A stretch of 64,000 nucleotides of DNA from Methylophilus sp. 14 (lineage in GTDB: Bacteria; Pseudomonadota; Gammaproteobacteria; Burkholderiales; Methylophilaceae), in contig NZ_JADKYS010000002.1 of assembly GCF_015354345.1 (NCBI RefSeq), positions 186,001-250,000 of the forward strand, given 5' to 3'. The notes under the pieces are model-generated. The model was not told the DNA's origin and ran no database searches. It was given only the letters and a program-made list of their open reading frames with translations. Shown one piece after another: positions 34,510-43,441 of the stretch (its first letter is position 1; each line of letters starts with the position of its first letter). The position numbers were made by a program, and so were the translations under genes.

Positions 34510-34797
34510 TTAAATAGTGACCGCTTCGCCAGCTGGATTGATCACGCTGAGCTGGTTCTCTTTGGCAAATTGAATCAGTTGCTCAAAACCGGCTGGATTG
34601 ACGTCTTTCAGTTTCATGTCCACAGACAGGCTGCGCACGTTATTCACCAGCTTTGGCTTCAGATAGGGCGAGTAGCGCAATTTTTTGTCATCGCCAAACG
34701 TGGCGTAGGTGCTGCACATACGGTCCACCCAGTCGCTGGGGCGAAAAGGCTTTCCAGCCAATGTAATGCCCTGAATAATGATTTCCTGATTTTCCAT
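34510..34797 (-). CDS. DUF3579 family protein
   Basis: A 95-residue soluble protein conserved in betaproteobacteria as DUF3579. Recognisable parts are IIIQGITLAGKPFRPSDWVDRM, FGDDKKLRYSPYLKP and VRSLSVDMKL. Function is unknown. No signal peptide or membrane segment. It follows the BON lipoprotein gene on the same strand after 29 bp. Confidence 0.8.
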   Translation of the reverse strand: MENQEIIIQGITLAGKPFRPSDWVDRMCSTYATFGDDKKLRYSPYLKPKLVNNVRSLSVDMKLKDVNPAGFEQLIQFAKENQLSVINPAGEAVTI

Positions 34798-34826
34798 TCA
34801 AATTCCTTGAGAACGAAGTTAATAAT

Positions 34827-35411
34827 TTAGTTGGTGTATTCGAAAACCTTGACGACTTTAGTCACGCCTTCTGTGGTTCTGGCGATTTCCACGGCGTCAT
34901 TGGCTTCTTTTTCAGAGACGATGCCCATCAGGTAAACCACGCTTGCTTCGGTGACAACTTTTACCACGTTGGCCGGGAACAGGTTTTCACTGACAAAGCG
35001 TGCTTTTACTTTGGTGGTTAAATAAGTGTCATTGCTGCGGTCGCCAATCGATGAAGCGGGACCTACCGTCAACCCGTTGTGGATGTTGCGCACATTGGAG
35101 ATTTCACGTGTGAGTGTTTCTGCTTGTGTCAGTTGGCCTGCGTTGGGCACTTCGCCAGACAGCAGCACAATACGGTTGTAGCTGGTGACATTGATGTGTG
35201 AGGCCTTATCCATATATTGAGACAGGCGTTTCAGTGTTTTCAGTTCGATATTTTCATCTTCGACATAAATGCCTGAAGTACGGCGATCTGCTGCCATCGC
35301 GCCACCAGCGGCTGCGCCGCCCACCACTGCTGGAAAGCAGCCACTCAATTGGGTGCTGATTAATAACAAAGCAATAGCCGAGGCTTTTCTGGTGAAAATG
35401 TGTTGAGTCAT
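34827..35411 (-). CDS. dolP: BON-domain outer membrane lipoprotein (DolP/YraP-like)
   Basis: A 194-residue lipoprotein. The signal peptide ends in lipobox LSGC (Cys at about 25). AAGGAAAGGAMAADRRTSGIYVEDENIELK is the usual DolP N-terminal run, followed by two BON domains (about 50-118 with NVTSYNRIVLLSGEVPN, and 128-192 with VVTEASVVYLMGIVSEKEAN). In E. coli DolP supports outer membrane integrity. It is near yraN and rsmI, as in many proteobacteria, which supports the identification. Confidence 0.9.
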   Translation of the reverse strand: MTQHIFTRKASAIALLLISTQLSGCFPAVVGGAAAGGAMAADRRTSGIYVEDENIELKTLKRLSQYMDKASHINVTSYNRIVLLSGEVPNAGQLTQAETLTREISNVRNIHNGLTVGPASSIGDRSNDTYLTTKVKARFVSENLFPANVVKVVTEASVVYLMGIVSEKEANDAVEIARTTEGVTKVVKVFEYTN

Positions 35412-35486
35412 GAAACTTCCTTGATCTACGAGAAAAACTAAAGATGTTGGGTGTGACAGCGGATGATAAATAAAATTCTACGCTTT

Positions 35487-35843
35487 TTATGTGTCGATTG
35501 CATTACGAATCCAGTTGGGTGACTGGTAATGAGTGTTGTCGAACAGGATGGCATCGAAGCGACAGGGGCAATTGAGGTCGTGGTGTTGCAGGTAATACTG
35601 GGCGGCACGTATCAGTTTTTGTTGCTTGCGCTGGTCTATGCTGTCAGCTGCGCTGGCGAATGCCTGGTTGCTGCGTAAACGCACTTCGATAAACACCAAT
35701 GTGACGCCATCGCGCATGATAAGGTCGATTTCGCCATGGCGACAACTGTAGTTTTGTGCCACCAGTGACAAGCCTTGCTGTTGCAGAAAGCGCACAGCGG
35801 CACTTTCTGCAGCCAAACCCTGATTGTTTTGATTCAGTTTCAT
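35487..35843 (-). CDS. yraN: UPF0102 protein YraN, endonuclease-like fold
   Basis: A 118-residue protein of the YraN family with a Holliday-junction-resolvase-like nuclease core: GLAAESAAVRFLQQQG, then NYSCRHGEIDLIMRDGVTLVFIEVR with the E-x-D...E-x-R pattern of the fold. Its cellular job is unproven. The ATG at 35843 gives the standard N-terminus; an in-frame extension to 35897 lacks family similarity. Divergent from rsmI by 95 bp. Confidence 0.9.
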   Translation of the reverse strand: MKLNQNNQGLAAESAAVRFLQQQGLSLVAQNYSCRHGEIDLIMRDGVTLVFIEVRLRSNQAFASAADSIDQRKQQKLIRAAQYYLQHHDLNCPCRFDAILFDNTHYQSPNWIRNAIDT

Positions 35844-35938
35844 GATGCGTTGTCGGCTACTCGCTCTCGCCAGTCTGCGAAATAATACTCTACGCAATAA
35901 TACTTAGCGAAACCAGTGTGATGACATAAAATGCCAGC

Positions 35939-36799
35939 ATGAACGAAATCGGTACATTATATGTGGTGGCGACTCCTATCGGTAACCTGGAGGATATTAC
36001 CCAGCGCGCCCTGGACACTTTGCAACAGGTCGATGCCATTGCCGCTGAAGATACGCGGCATAGCGTTGGTTTGCTGCGGCATTTTGGCATTAGCAAGCCA
36101 TTGCTGGCAGTGCATGAGCATAATGAGCAGCAGTCTGCACAGGGCTTGATTAAGCGTTTATTGGCGGGTGAGTCGATTGCGTTGATTACGGATGCCGGTA
36201 CGCCAGCAGTCAGTGACCCCGGTGCCGTGGTGGTGCAGGCGGTGCGACAGGCAGGCATCAAAATCGTGCCGGTGCCTGGGGTGAGTGCGGTGATTACCGC
36301 GTTGTCGGCGGCGGGTATCACCCAGTCAGGCTTTTATTTTGAGGGGTTTTTGCCTGCCAGTGGCTCACAGCGCCGCAAGCGTTTGCAAGTGCTTAAAGCG
36401 ATCCCGTCTACGCTGGTGTTTTACGAGGCACCGCACCGTATTGTTGAATGCGTGCAAGACTTGCATGATGTGTTGGGCGGTGGTCGACAACTGACGTTGG
36501 CACGCGAGCTGACCAAAACCTTTGAGACCATCCATACCTGCCCCTTGACAGGCGCGGTAGACTGGTTAAAAGCTGATTTAAATCAGCAGCGTGGTGAGTT
36601 TGTGGTGCTGGTGCATCCAGACACGCAGGAAAAAGCCGAAGGCCTGGATGAGGAAACATTAAGAGTCTTGCAACGATTGTTGCAAGAGTTGCCGCTCAAG
36701 CAGGCTGTGGCATTGGCGACCGATATTACCGGCCACAAGAAAAACGAATTATATGATGCAGCGCTTGCACTCAAGGCTGCGCATTCCAGTGAAACATAA
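35939..36799 (+). CDS. rsmI: 16S rRNA 2'-O-methyltransferase RsmI (C1402)
   Basis: A 286-residue SAM-dependent methyltransferase of the tetrapyrrole-methylase fold. [21 protein letters not shown] at the start, [46 protein letters not shown] and [10 protein letters not shown] are all hallmark segments. It modifies the ribosomal decoding centre with RsmH, also encoded in this window. No good ribosome binding site precedes the ATG at 35939, suggesting a leaderless or weakly translated message. pyrC follows after 11 bp. Confidence 0.95.
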   Translation: MNEIGTLYVVATPIGNLEDITQRALDTLQQVDAIAAEDTRHSVGLLRHFGISKPLLAVHEHNEQQSAQGLIKRLLAGESIALITDAGTPAVSDPGAVVVQAVRQAGIKIVPVPGVSAVITALSAAGITQSGFYFEGFLPASGSQRRKRLQVLKAIPSTLVFYEAPHRIVECVQDLHDVLGGGRQLTLARELTKTFETIHTCPLTGAVDWLKADLNQQRGEFVVLVHPDTQEKAEGLDEETLRVLQRLLQELPLKQAVALATDITGHKKNELYDAALALKAAHSSET

Positions 36800-36810
36800 A
36801 GGTAGCGATA

Positions 36811-37845
36811 ATGAGTACTGAAATCACCCTGACCCGTCCTGACGACTGGCATTTGCACCTCAGAGATGGTGCAGGTCTGCAGTCGGTGTTACCGGACACC
36901 GCCAAACAATTTGCGCGTGCAATCGTCATGCCGAATTTACGGCCACCGGTGACTACCGCGGAACTGGCGATGGCGTATTACCAACGTATCAAGCAAGCCT
37001 TGCCCGCCGGGCTCAGCTTTGAGCCGTTGATGACCTTGTATTTAACCGACAATACGCCCGCGCAGGAAATTGCAGCCGCCCGCGCCAGTGGTGTGGTGCA
37101 GGCGGTGAAGTTGTATCCCGCTGGCGCGACCACCAACAGTGACTCTGGTGTGACCAGTTTGCATAAATGTGCTGTTGCATTGGCCGAGATGGAAAAACAA
37201 GGCATGCCTTTGCTGATTCACGGTGAAGTGACAGATGGCGATGTAGATGTGTTCGACCGTGAGAAAGTGTTTATCGAGCGTCATTTGCAGCCGCTGTTAA
37301 AAGATTTTCCTGGACTTAAAGTGGTGTTCGAACATATCACGACCAAAGATGCGGCGGAGTTTGTGGCCGCTGGCCCGGCCAATCTGGCGGCAACGATTAC
37401 TGCGCACCATTTGCTGATGAACCGTAATGCCATGTTCACTGGCGGTATCCGCCCACATCATTATTGTTTGCCGGTGCTCAAGCGCGAAACACATCGTGAG
37501 GCCTTGGTGAAAGCGGCGATTTCCGGATCCAGCAAGTTTTTCCTGGGCACGGACAGTGCGCCGCATCCAAAATCGGCTAAAGAAGCCAGTTGTGGTTGCG
37601 CGGGCATGTATACCGCCCACGCGGCGATTGAGTTGTATGCTGAAGCCTTTGAAGAGGCGGGTGCGCTGGATAAACTGGAAGGCTTTGCCAGCTTTTATGG
37701 CGCAGACTTTTACGGTTTGCCGCGCAACACTGATACAGTGACCTTGCGCAAAGAAAGCTGGCTGGTGCCGGAGAGCATTCCGTTTGCCGATGATGTGCTG
37801 GTGCCATTGCGCGCCGGTCAAACGATTGCATGGAAGTTGGTGTAA
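36811..37845 (+). CDS. pyrC: Dihydroorotase PyrC
   Basis: A 344-residue zinc amidohydrolase in de novo pyrimidine synthesis, closing carbamoyl aspartate to dihydroorotate. Zinc-binding [10 protein letters not shown] is at the N-terminus, [12 protein letters not shown] carries the carboxylated Lys, and [14 protein letters not shown] and [10 protein letters not shown] complete the site. Length matches class II PyrC of E. coli (348). It follows rsmI closely and may be co-transcribed. Confidence 0.96.
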   Translation: MSTEITLTRPDDWHLHLRDGAGLQSVLPDTAKQFARAIVMPNLRPPVTTAELAMAYYQRIKQALPAGLSFEPLMTLYLTDNTPAQEIAAARASGVVQAVKLYPAGATTNSDSGVTSLHKCAVALAEMEKQGMPLLIHGEVTDGDVDVFDREKVFIERHLQPLLKDFPGLKVVFEHITTKDAAEFVAAGPANLAATITAHHLLMNRNAMFTGGIRPHHYCLPVLKRETHREALVKAAISGSSKFFLGTDSAPHPKSAKEASCGCAGMYTAHAAIELYAEAFEEAGALDKLEGFASFYGADFYGLPRNTDTVTLRKESWLVPESIPFADDVLVPLRAGQTIAWKLV

Positions 37846-37871
37846 CACTTTAAAGCATTGGAGAATAAGCG

Positions 37872-38366
37872 ATGAACAACACATGGTTGGTTGCAGTATT
37901 CGGTGTCATGTTAAGTACTCAGGCTTTTGCGGTCACGATTGATGAGATGCATGGTGAGCAAGCGCCGTATGCGCAAGCGTTTAAAGCACTTGATAGTGAT
38001 GGCAATGGCAAGCTGTCCAAAAAGGAGGCCACTAAAGATAAAGACATCAAAAATGCTTTTTCCAAGGCGGACAAAAACCATAATGGCAGCCTGGATCAAG
38101 ACGAGTTTGCCGCTTATAAATCCAAGGTGGATGGTGCGGAAAATAAACAGGCCGCGGCGGATAGTGCCATCACCGCCAAAATCAAATCCAAATACCTGGT
38201 GGAGAAGAATCTCAGCAGTTTCAAAATCAGTGTGGAAACCAAAGACAATACGGTGATTCTGAGCGGTTTTGTCGATAGTGCCGAACAAAAGGCGCGCGCT
38301 GAAAAGATTGCCACCAGTGTGGATGGTGTGAAGTCGGTCAAAAACGCCCTGGTGGTTAAACCTTAA
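37872..38366 (+). CDS. Exported protein with two EF-hands and a BON domain
   Basis: A 164-residue secreted protein. The signal peptide covers residues 1-20 (ending QAFA). Two canonical 12-residue EF-hand loops follow: D41-S-D-G-N-G...E52 and D67-K-N-H-N-G...E78, with all acidic metal ligands in place. Only 14 residues separate the loops, much shorter than in calmodulin. Residues about 100-163 are a BON domain (SGFVDSAEQKARAEKIATSVDGV), a fold that binds phospholipid or peptidoglycan. Its function is not known; a calcium- or lanthanide-responsive envelope protein is a guess. It lies 26 bp after pyrC. Its stop codon abuts that of the convergent ung gene. Confidence 0.8.
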   Translation: MNNTWLVAVFGVMLSTQAFAVTIDEMHGEQAPYAQAFKALDSDGNGKLSKKEATKDKDIKNAFSKADKNHNGSLDQDEFAAYKSKVDGAENKQAAADSAITAKIKSKYLVEKNLSSFKISVETKDNTVILSGFVDSAEQKARAEKIATSVDGVKSVKNALVVKP

Positions 38367-39053
38367 TTAAAGCTGCCAGTGAATGGGCGCCTGCCCGCGT
38401 GAAGCCAGGTAGTCATTAATCTGCGAAAACTGGCGAGTACCAAAAAAACCACGGTGCGCTGACAATGGCGACGGGTGTACGGATTTAAGAACAAGATGTT
38501 TATTGGGGTCGATCACGGCCCCTTTTTTTTGCGCATAACTTCCCCACAGCACAAACACCAGGCCTTCGCGCTGCGCGTTGAGTGCGGCAATGGCGGCGTC
38601 GGTGAAGGTTTCCCAGCCGCGGTTCTGGTGCGAGCCTGCATTTGCCATTTGCACGGTCAGGGTGGCGTTCAATAGCAATACGCCCTGGTCTGCCCAGGGC
38701 GTTAAATCACCACTGCCGCTCATGCGGATGTTGAGGTCCGCTTGAATCTCTTTAAAAATATTCATCAGTGATGGTGGCAATGCCACGCCAGCCTGCACCG
38801 AGAAACTCAAGCCATGCGCCTGTCCGGGGCCGTGGTAAGGGTCCTGGCCGATAATCACTACGCGCACTTTGTCGAAAGGGGTGTGATTAAACGCATTGAA
38901 AATCAGGTGGCCTGGCGGAAAAATGGTTTTGCCTGCGCTTTTTTCCTGTTGCAAGAATGCTTTGAGCGAATGCATATAAGGCTTGTCAAACTCTGCGCCA
39001 AGCACGGCTTGCCAGGAAGGGTCTAATTGGCCAGGTTTTTCTTGTGTGGTCAT
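38367..39053 (-). CDS. ung: Uracil-DNA glycosylase, family 1
   Basis: A 228-residue DNA repair enzyme removing uracil. Active-site motif [22 protein letters not shown] with the catalytic Asp, [10 protein letters not shown] with the Asn that reads uracil, and [13 protein letters not shown] with the catalytic His and minor-groove loop. Normal length. Convergent with the EF-hand/BON gene, with no bases between the two stop codons. Confidence 0.96.
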   Translation of the reverse strand: MTTQEKPGQLDPSWQAVLGAEFDKPYMHSLKAFLQQEKSAGKTIFPPGHLIFNAFNHTPFDKVRVVIIGQDPYHGPGQAHGLSFSVQAGVALPPSLMNIFKEIQADLNIRMSGSGDLTPWADQGVLLLNATLTVQMANAGSHQNRGWETFTDAAIAALNAQREGLVFVLWGSYAQKKGAVIDPNKHLVLKSVHPSPLSAHRGFFGTRQFSQINDYLASRGQAPIHWQL

Positions 39054-39107
39054 GGTGGGTCAATCAATAAAGACGTTGCACATTATAGGGTGTTACGGTC
39101 GACGTGG

Positions 39108-39113
39108 TAAAAT
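39108..39113 (+). promoter_or_regulatory. Predicted -10 of rnpB
   Basis: TAAAAT placed 7 bases before the first base of the RNA; no good -35 is visible. Confidence 0.4.
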
Positions 39114-39119
39114 GGCATT

Positions 39120-39480
39120 GAAGCCAACCAGACAGTCGCCGCCTGTGTAAACGGGGGGAGGAAAGTCCGGGCTGCACAGAGCGGGATGACGGCTAACGGC
39201 CGTACGCTGAAAGCTGGTAACAGTATAAGGTGAGGAATAGGGCCACAGAGACGAGTCGGTTCGACCAGTGAGCAACTTGTTGCGAACTTGCGTCGAAACG
39301 GGTGAAACGCGGTAACCTCCATCTGCAGCAATATCAAATAGGCTGGCACTTTACGCAAGTAATAAGGCGTGGCTCGCGCTGCCAGCGGGTAGATAGCTTG
39401 AGCGTGTGAGCAATTGCACGCCTAGATGAATGACTGTCGCCACGCAAGTGGATACAGAACCCGGCTTACCGGTTGGCTTT
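39120..39480 (+). ncRNA. rnpB: RNase P RNA, bacterial class A
   Basis: The catalytic RNA that trims tRNA 5' leaders. The 5' end GAAGCCAACC pairs with the 3' end GGTTGGCTTT to form helix P1, which defines the ends. Between them lie the universal elements: CAGACAGTCGCCGC, GGGGAGGAAAGTCCGGGCT, ACAGGGT-like CACAGAGCGGGATG, GGTAACAGTATAAGGTGAG, GGGTGAAACGCGGTAACCTCC and, near the 3' end, the AGATGAATGACTGTC and ACAGAACCCGGCTTA blocks. About 361 nt, normal for a betaproteobacterium. Confidence 0.97.
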
Positions 39481-39654
39481 ACTTTCTCTCACCTCAAAGT
39501 CTTTGCCAGAGGCTGCTTGCCAAACTTGAATCAGCTGGCGCATGTTGCCTCGAACATTTGCGTGGTTCGGGTTGGCGGGCAGTTGCGCTGGGCGATGGCG
39601 TGACTTTCTTGTATAGTTGCTGCGTTTAATAGCTAAATAAGCGGTGACTTTATC

Positions 39655-41280
39655 ATGGGGATGTTGAGTAGCTTGGGCAGGGTGTTGGTGGCGGTCATGA
39701 TCGCTTTGCTGTCCGTTGGCTTGGTGCAAGCCTCCCCTCAGTCTATAGAGGGTGATTGGTCTCTTGTGCACCCGTATGACGGCGCGCAAAGCCACCAGCA
39801 ATTTCTTGCTGATCCGCTGCATAAAAAATACTCCCCCGTTGACGCGGTCAGCCTGACAGGCGGCCATTATCTTTATAGTGCCTCTTTTGACATCAACAAG
39901 CAGCAGGCGTACGTTTTTGATTTCAAGAATACCAGCACCATAGAATATTTCCGGCATCAGGTGTATGACCAGCAAGGGCGTGAAGTGGCGCGCCTCGAGG
40001 GCGGCATTGGTCGTCACATAGAGAATCCTTTTTTCTTGCGGCATGGCCGCAGTGTCAGTTTGGCGCCAGGCAAATACGTCCTGGCCACGCAAGTGATTTC
40101 TACCAATTACCTGGCAATTCCTGAGCCTTATCTGCAAGACCAGGCAAGTTATATGCAAGCGATCAAGCGTGGCAATGCCCTGACGCTGTTTGCCCTGGGC
40201 ATCTTTTGTGGGCTGGGCATCTATTATGCGGTGCTCGCGACGAGTCGTAATCGTAGTGTGGAAGCCATGTATGCCATTTTTATTGCCGGTAATTTTATTT
40301 ACAACAGTGCGGCGCTGCTTGTCCTCTCGGACTTGTTCAATTTGCACGCCATCTATTGGGTGTCGATGCCTGTGCTGGTGTCCAGCATGGCTTACATGTT
40401 GTTTGTGATACATCTGCTGGAAATCAATCGTTATCAGCACAGGCGGCTTTATTACACCGGCGTGGCCATTCTAGTGGTAATGGGGGTGTTTCTGTTGCTG
40501 GCAATGGCCTACCCCAATTGGGCATTGCAGCTTTGCCGCTATGAGGTTGGACTGTTTTTATGTTTCGGACTGGCCGCGGCAATCCGGCTCAGCCAACGCA
40601 ACAATCCAACCGCCAAACGCTATTTCATCGCGATTAGCCTGTTTTTTGTCTGTGGCATTGTTACCATTAGCCTCAGCAAGCTGCATGAGCAATTTGATTT
40701 GTATATCGAACATCTGGGGCTGCTGAGTGTTGCCATTGAGGTGGTGTTGCTGGCATTGGTGCTTTCCTTTCAGTTCTCCCAATTGCGTAAAGAAAAAGAA
40801 GAGGCCCTGGAGGCGCTGGGTATGACAGAGAAGGTGGCGAATTCGGATGCCTTAACCAGCCTGCCGAATCGCTATGCTTTTGTCAAAGCGCTGGAGCAGA
40901 TGCCCATGCATGGCAGTATGACCTTTATTGATCTGGATGGACTCAAGTTTTACAACGATCATTATGGTCATGCGCGTGGTGACGCGTTACTGGTAAGTTT
41001 CGCAAAACACTATCAACACTATTTGGGCAGCCATCTCGTCTTATATCGACTGGGAGGGGATGAGTTTGCCGTGTTGGCACACAAAGGCGAGGTGCGGGTG
41101 GTTGAGCAGGCGCTGCAAAAAACCATTGAAAGCGTACGCCTGGAGGGGTTTGAGTTTTCTGGTGCCAGCGCAGGGTCTGCCTATTACTATGAGGCTGAGA
41201 ACATCACCGAACTCATGCAGTTGGCAGATGAGCGCATGTATGAAAATAAGCGGTCGCGCCAGTCAGCTGTGACGGCCTGA
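39655..41280 (+). CDS. 7TM-DISM diguanylate cyclase
   Basis: A 541-residue membrane protein. The signal peptide ends near VQA (residue 25). A periplasmic 7TMR-DISMED2-like beta domain covers about 30-170, seven hydrophobic helices about 180-385 (LFALGIFCGLGIYYAVL and following), and a C-terminal GGDEF domain with DALTSLPNR, FIDLDGLKFYNDHYGH and intact GGDEF at 467-471. No RxxD inhibitory site precedes GGDEF, so product inhibition is unlikely. Predicted to make c-di-GMP in response to an extracellular ligand. ATG at 39655; a second ATG follows two codons later. It lies 175 bp after rnpB. Confidence 0.9.
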   Translation: MGMLSSLGRVLVAVMIALLSVGLVQASPQSIEGDWSLVHPYDGAQSHQQFLADPLHKKYSPVDAVSLTGGHYLYSASFDINKQQAYVFDFKNTSTIEYFRHQVYDQQGREVARLEGGIGRHIENPFFLRHGRSVSLAPGKYVLATQVISTNYLAIPEPYLQDQASYMQAIKRGNALTLFALGIFCGLGIYYAVLATSRNRSVEAMYAIFIAGNFIYNSAALLVLSDLFNLHAIYWVSMPVLVSSMAYMLFVIHLLEINRYQHRRLYYTGVAILVVMGVFLLLAMAYPNWALQLCRYEVGLFLCFGLAAAIRLSQRNNPTAKRYFIAISLFFVCGIVTISLSKLHEQFDLYIEHLGLLSVAIEVVLLALVLSFQFSQLRKEKEEALEALGMTEKVANSDALTSLPNRYAFVKALEQMPMHGSMTFIDLDGLKFYNDHYGHARGDALLVSFAKHYQHYLGSHLVLYRLGGDEFAVLAHKGEVRVVEQALQKTIESVRLEGFEFSGASAGSAYYYEAENITELMQLADERMYENKRSRQSAVTA

Positions 41281-41296
41281 CTGTGATGTTTACTCG

Positions 41297-41665
41297 CTAT
41301 TTAGCTGGGCTGGCTGCTTGTCGTTGCCAGTGATCCAGTACAGTTTCCATCTTTTTCTGCTGATAACCTCGCACTGCTTCCCCTGCCACCAGTAATACCG
41401 GGATCCCGTTCGCGGCCAGCCGTTGGTATTGGCTGCGCGCTTCTGCTGAGGTTTCGATATTCATTTCCTGATATGGAATCCCTTTGGCTGCCAGCAGCGC
41501 CCGTGTTTTTTCGCAATACGGGCACCAGTCGGTGGCGTAGAGCACCACTTGCCCGTGGCTAAAGTCTGGCGGTGGACTCAGGTAGAGCCACCAGGTGCGC
41601 CATTCCATGGCCAGCAAAATCACGGTGCCTATGATCAGGAATTTCAATCGTGGAGAAAGCTGCAT
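41297..41665 (-). CDS. Membrane-anchored glutaredoxin-like protein
   Basis: A 122-residue protein with one N-terminal membrane helix (about 8-30) and a glutaredoxin domain: VVLYATDWCPYCEKTRALLAAKG with the CPYC active site, YQEMNIE, and NGIPVLLVAGEAVRGY with the cis-Pro and glutathione-binding Gly. The N-in helix with few basic residues at the start makes a periplasmic location likely, though not certain. It converges on the 7TM-GGDEF gene (16 bp between stops). Confidence 0.85.
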   Translation of the reverse strand: MQLSPRLKFLIIGTVILLAMEWRTWWLYLSPPPDFSHGQVVLYATDWCPYCEKTRALLAAKGIPYQEMNIETSAEARSQYQRLAANGIPVLLVAGEAVRGYQQKKMETVLDHWQRQAASPAK

Positions 41666-41713
41666 CTTAATCGTCTATGAAGCGTGAGGGGGATGTTGAA
41701 GTTGACCTATTTT

Positions 41714-41742
41714 TTGCACAAAGAATCATCAAAAAATAACAT
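41714..41742 (+). promoter_or_regulatory. Candidate promoter of a short transcript before mraZ
   Basis: TTGCAC (41714-41719), a 17-bp spacer and TAACAT (41737-41742). Transcription from here would end at the terminator at 41881-41907, giving an RNA of about 160 nt. Confidence 0.3.
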
Positions 41743-41880
41743 TTTTTAATTATTCAATATTTTCAATGAGATAGCTATTTTTATTAAACAACTTTATGTG
41801 TTTATTGCGCCAATATGTTGATTTGAATTGCTTTGTTAAAATGCTCTAAGTCGTTGTCTTTAAAAGGGATTTTTTCTCCC

Positions 41881-41907
41881 AAAGTGCTTGCCAAGCACTT
41901 TTTTTTT
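41881..41907 (+). terminator. Orphan rho-independent terminator upstream of mraZ
   Basis: AAAGTGCTT-GCC-AAGCACTTT followed by a run of nine T. It is oriented for plus-strand transcription, yet no plus-strand gene lies between 41280 and mraZ, so it ends a non-coding RNA, late read-through from the 7TM-GGDEF gene, or acts in a leader. Confidence 0.85.
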
Positions 41908-41916
41908 ATCTATAGT
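41888..41916 (+). promoter_or_regulatory. Predicted mraZ/dcw promoter
   Basis: TTGCCA (41888-41893), exactly 17 bp, then TATAGT (41911-41916). The -35 lies inside the terminator stem, so the two elements overlap. Confidence 0.55.
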
Positions 41917-41923
41917 GTGCAAA

Positions 41924-41986
41924 AGGGTAATTTTGTGTTGAATTGTGGGAAATTTATCCCGCTTTTAAACAAAATGAATGGGTAAA
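41924..41986 (+). promoter_or_regulatory. Three helically phased WGGGWAAW boxes, candidate MraZ sites
   Basis: AGGGTAAT (41924-41931), TGGGAAAT (41946-41953) and TGGGTAAA (41979-41986) are spaced 22 and 33 bp, exact multiples of 11. E. coli MraZ binds TGGG-type direct repeats by its own promoter, so autoregulation is the likely meaning. Confidence 0.5.
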
Positions 41987-41997
41987 GGTCAATATTG

Positions 41998-42444
41998 ATG
42001 TTTCGCGGGGCGGTACAGTTAAGTTTGGATGCTAAAGGACGGCTCAGTGTGCCGGCCAAGCATCGTGACGCCCTGACGGCTGGCGGGCAGGGCGAAGTCG
42101 TGCTCACGGCCCATCCGCACCGCTGCCTGATTTTGTATCCACAAGCAGCTTGGGAGCCGATTGAGTCCAAGCTGACCAGTTTGTCCAGTTTTAATCCTCA
42201 AACCAGTGGTATTCAACGCATGATCGTCGGTCAGGCGGATGTGATGCATCTGGATTCTGCCGGTCGTTTGCTGGTGAATGCCGTACTGCGCAAGTTTGCC
42301 AAGCTCGATAAAGACGTGATGATGGTCGGGCAAGGTAGTCATTTTGAGTTGTGGGATCTGGCGGCATGGGATCAGCAGCTGGAGAGCCTGATGGCGACCG
42401 ACCAGTTGCAGATACCGCAAGAGCTAGAAGGATTCTCGCTATGA
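41998..42444 (+). CDS. mraZ: Transcriptional regulator MraZ
   Basis: A 148-residue regulator with two SpoVT-AbrB-like domains that form a ring-shaped oligomer and repress the dcw cluster. [23 protein letters not shown] (first DXXXR motif) and [23 protein letters not shown] (second motif) are both present. The ATG at 41998 is used (AAAGG upstream); a TTG lies directly before it. It overlaps rsmH by ATGA. First gene of a 17-gene cluster. Confidence 0.95.
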   Translation: MFRGAVQLSLDAKGRLSVPAKHRDALTAGGQGEVVLTAHPHRCLILYPQAAWEPIESKLTSLSSFNPQTSGIQRMIVGQADVMHLDSAGRLLVNAVLRKFAKLDKDVMMVGQGSHFELWDLAAWDQQLESLMATDQLQIPQELEGFSL

Positions 42445-43430
42445 CGCGGGGCGCGAAGTCAGCGCCCGCGTCCTTGACGGAAACGTCAGTGTCACCAGTC
42501 GCCGCCAGTCATATCACCGTGTTGTTACATGAAGCGGTGGATGCTTTGAACGTGCAGGCCGATGGGGTGTATGTCGATGGCACCTTTGGGCGTGGTGGAC
42601 ACAGTCGACTCATTCTTTCCAAATTAGGTAGCAAAGGGCGTTTGATCGGCTTGGATCGCGATCTGGCGGCAGTGGCGCATGGGCAAACGATTGCCGATGC
42701 GCGTTTTACGATGGTGCATGCGCATTTTTCAGCCATGGCAACAGTGTTGGCTGAGCTGGGCGTGCAGGCGGTAGACGGGATATTGCTCGATTTGGGTATT
42801 TCGTCGCCGCAAATTGATGAGGGTGTGCGCGGGTTCAGTTTCCGTTTTGACGGGCCGCTGGATATGCGCATGGATCAAAGTCGGGGCAAGACCGCCGCAG
42901 AGTGGTTGGCGGCGATGTCTGAAAAACAATTGGGTGAGGTGATTAGGGATTATGGTGAAGAACGGTTTGCTAAGCAGGTTGCAAGGGCGATTGTTAAAGA
43001 GCGCGAAGATGGGCATGCCATCACCACTACAGGGCAACTTGCCAAGATCGTGGCAGGCGCCATCCCCAAGAATGAGCCGGGCCAGAACCCTGCAACGCGC
43101 ACATTTCAAGCTTTACGGATTTTCGTCAATCAAGAGCTTGAGGAACTCTCGCTAGTGCTGCCAGATTGTTTGCAGTTGCTGCGTCCGCAAGGCCGGTTGT
43201 CGGTGATTAGTTTCCACTCGCTGGAAGACCGCATCGTAAAACGCTTTATCCAGTCAGAAGTGGATAGAGACAACTTGCCAGCCGGGTTGCCGGTGCGTGC
43301 CAGTGAATTGCCACAGCCGCGCATGTTGTCTGTCGGGCGTGCGATCAAGCCAAGTGCGGCCGAAGTGAAGGCAAATGTGCGTTCACGCAGTGCGGTGTTG
43401 CGCGTGGCTGAACGTACCAGTGTGCAGTAA
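42441..43430 (+). CDS. rsmH: 16S rRNA m4C1402 methyltransferase RsmH
   Basis: A 329-residue SAM-dependent enzyme that N4-methylates C1402. [27 protein letters not shown] (SAM binding), [28 protein letters not shown] and [13 protein letters not shown] are family signatures. The start ATG overlaps the mraZ stop (ATGA). The N-terminus is about 20 residues longer than in E. coli, with a low-complexity segment. Confidence 0.95.
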   Translation: MTRGAKSAPASLTETSVSPVAASHITVLLHEAVDALNVQADGVYVDGTFGRGGHSRLILSKLGSKGRLIGLDRDLAAVAHGQTIADARFTMVHAHFSAMATVLAELGVQAVDGILLDLGISSPQIDEGVRGFSFRFDGPLDMRMDQSRGKTAAEWLAAMSEKQLGEVIRDYGEERFAKQVARAIVKEREDGHAITTTGQLAKIVAGAIPKNEPGQNPATRTFQALRIFVNQELEELSLVLPDCLQLLRPQGRLSVISFHSLEDRIVKRFIQSEVDRDNLPAGLPVRASELPQPRMLSVGRAIKPSAAEVKANVRSRSAVLRVAERTSVQ

Positions 43431-43441
43431 TTGATTGCAAG

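Larger units (their letters stand above)
41666..41997. other. 332-bp regulatory region before mraZ
   Basis: Very AT-rich. It holds a weak upstream promoter, an orphan plus-strand terminator, the mraZ promoter and three phased WGGGWAAW boxes, each listed separately. A short open frame at 41796-41849 lacks a ribosome binding site. Confidence 0.7.

Noticed and set aside
39466-40440. Long minus-strand frame of 324 codons over rnpB and the 7TM-GGDEF gene
   Set aside because: It is antisense to a well-supported gene and to the 3' end of rnpB; its translation is rich in His, Arg and Gln without domain features.
41796-41849. 17-codon frame in the leader before the orphan terminator, possible leader peptide
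   Set aside because: No ribosome binding site and no run of a regulatory codon; chance frame in AT-rich DNA.
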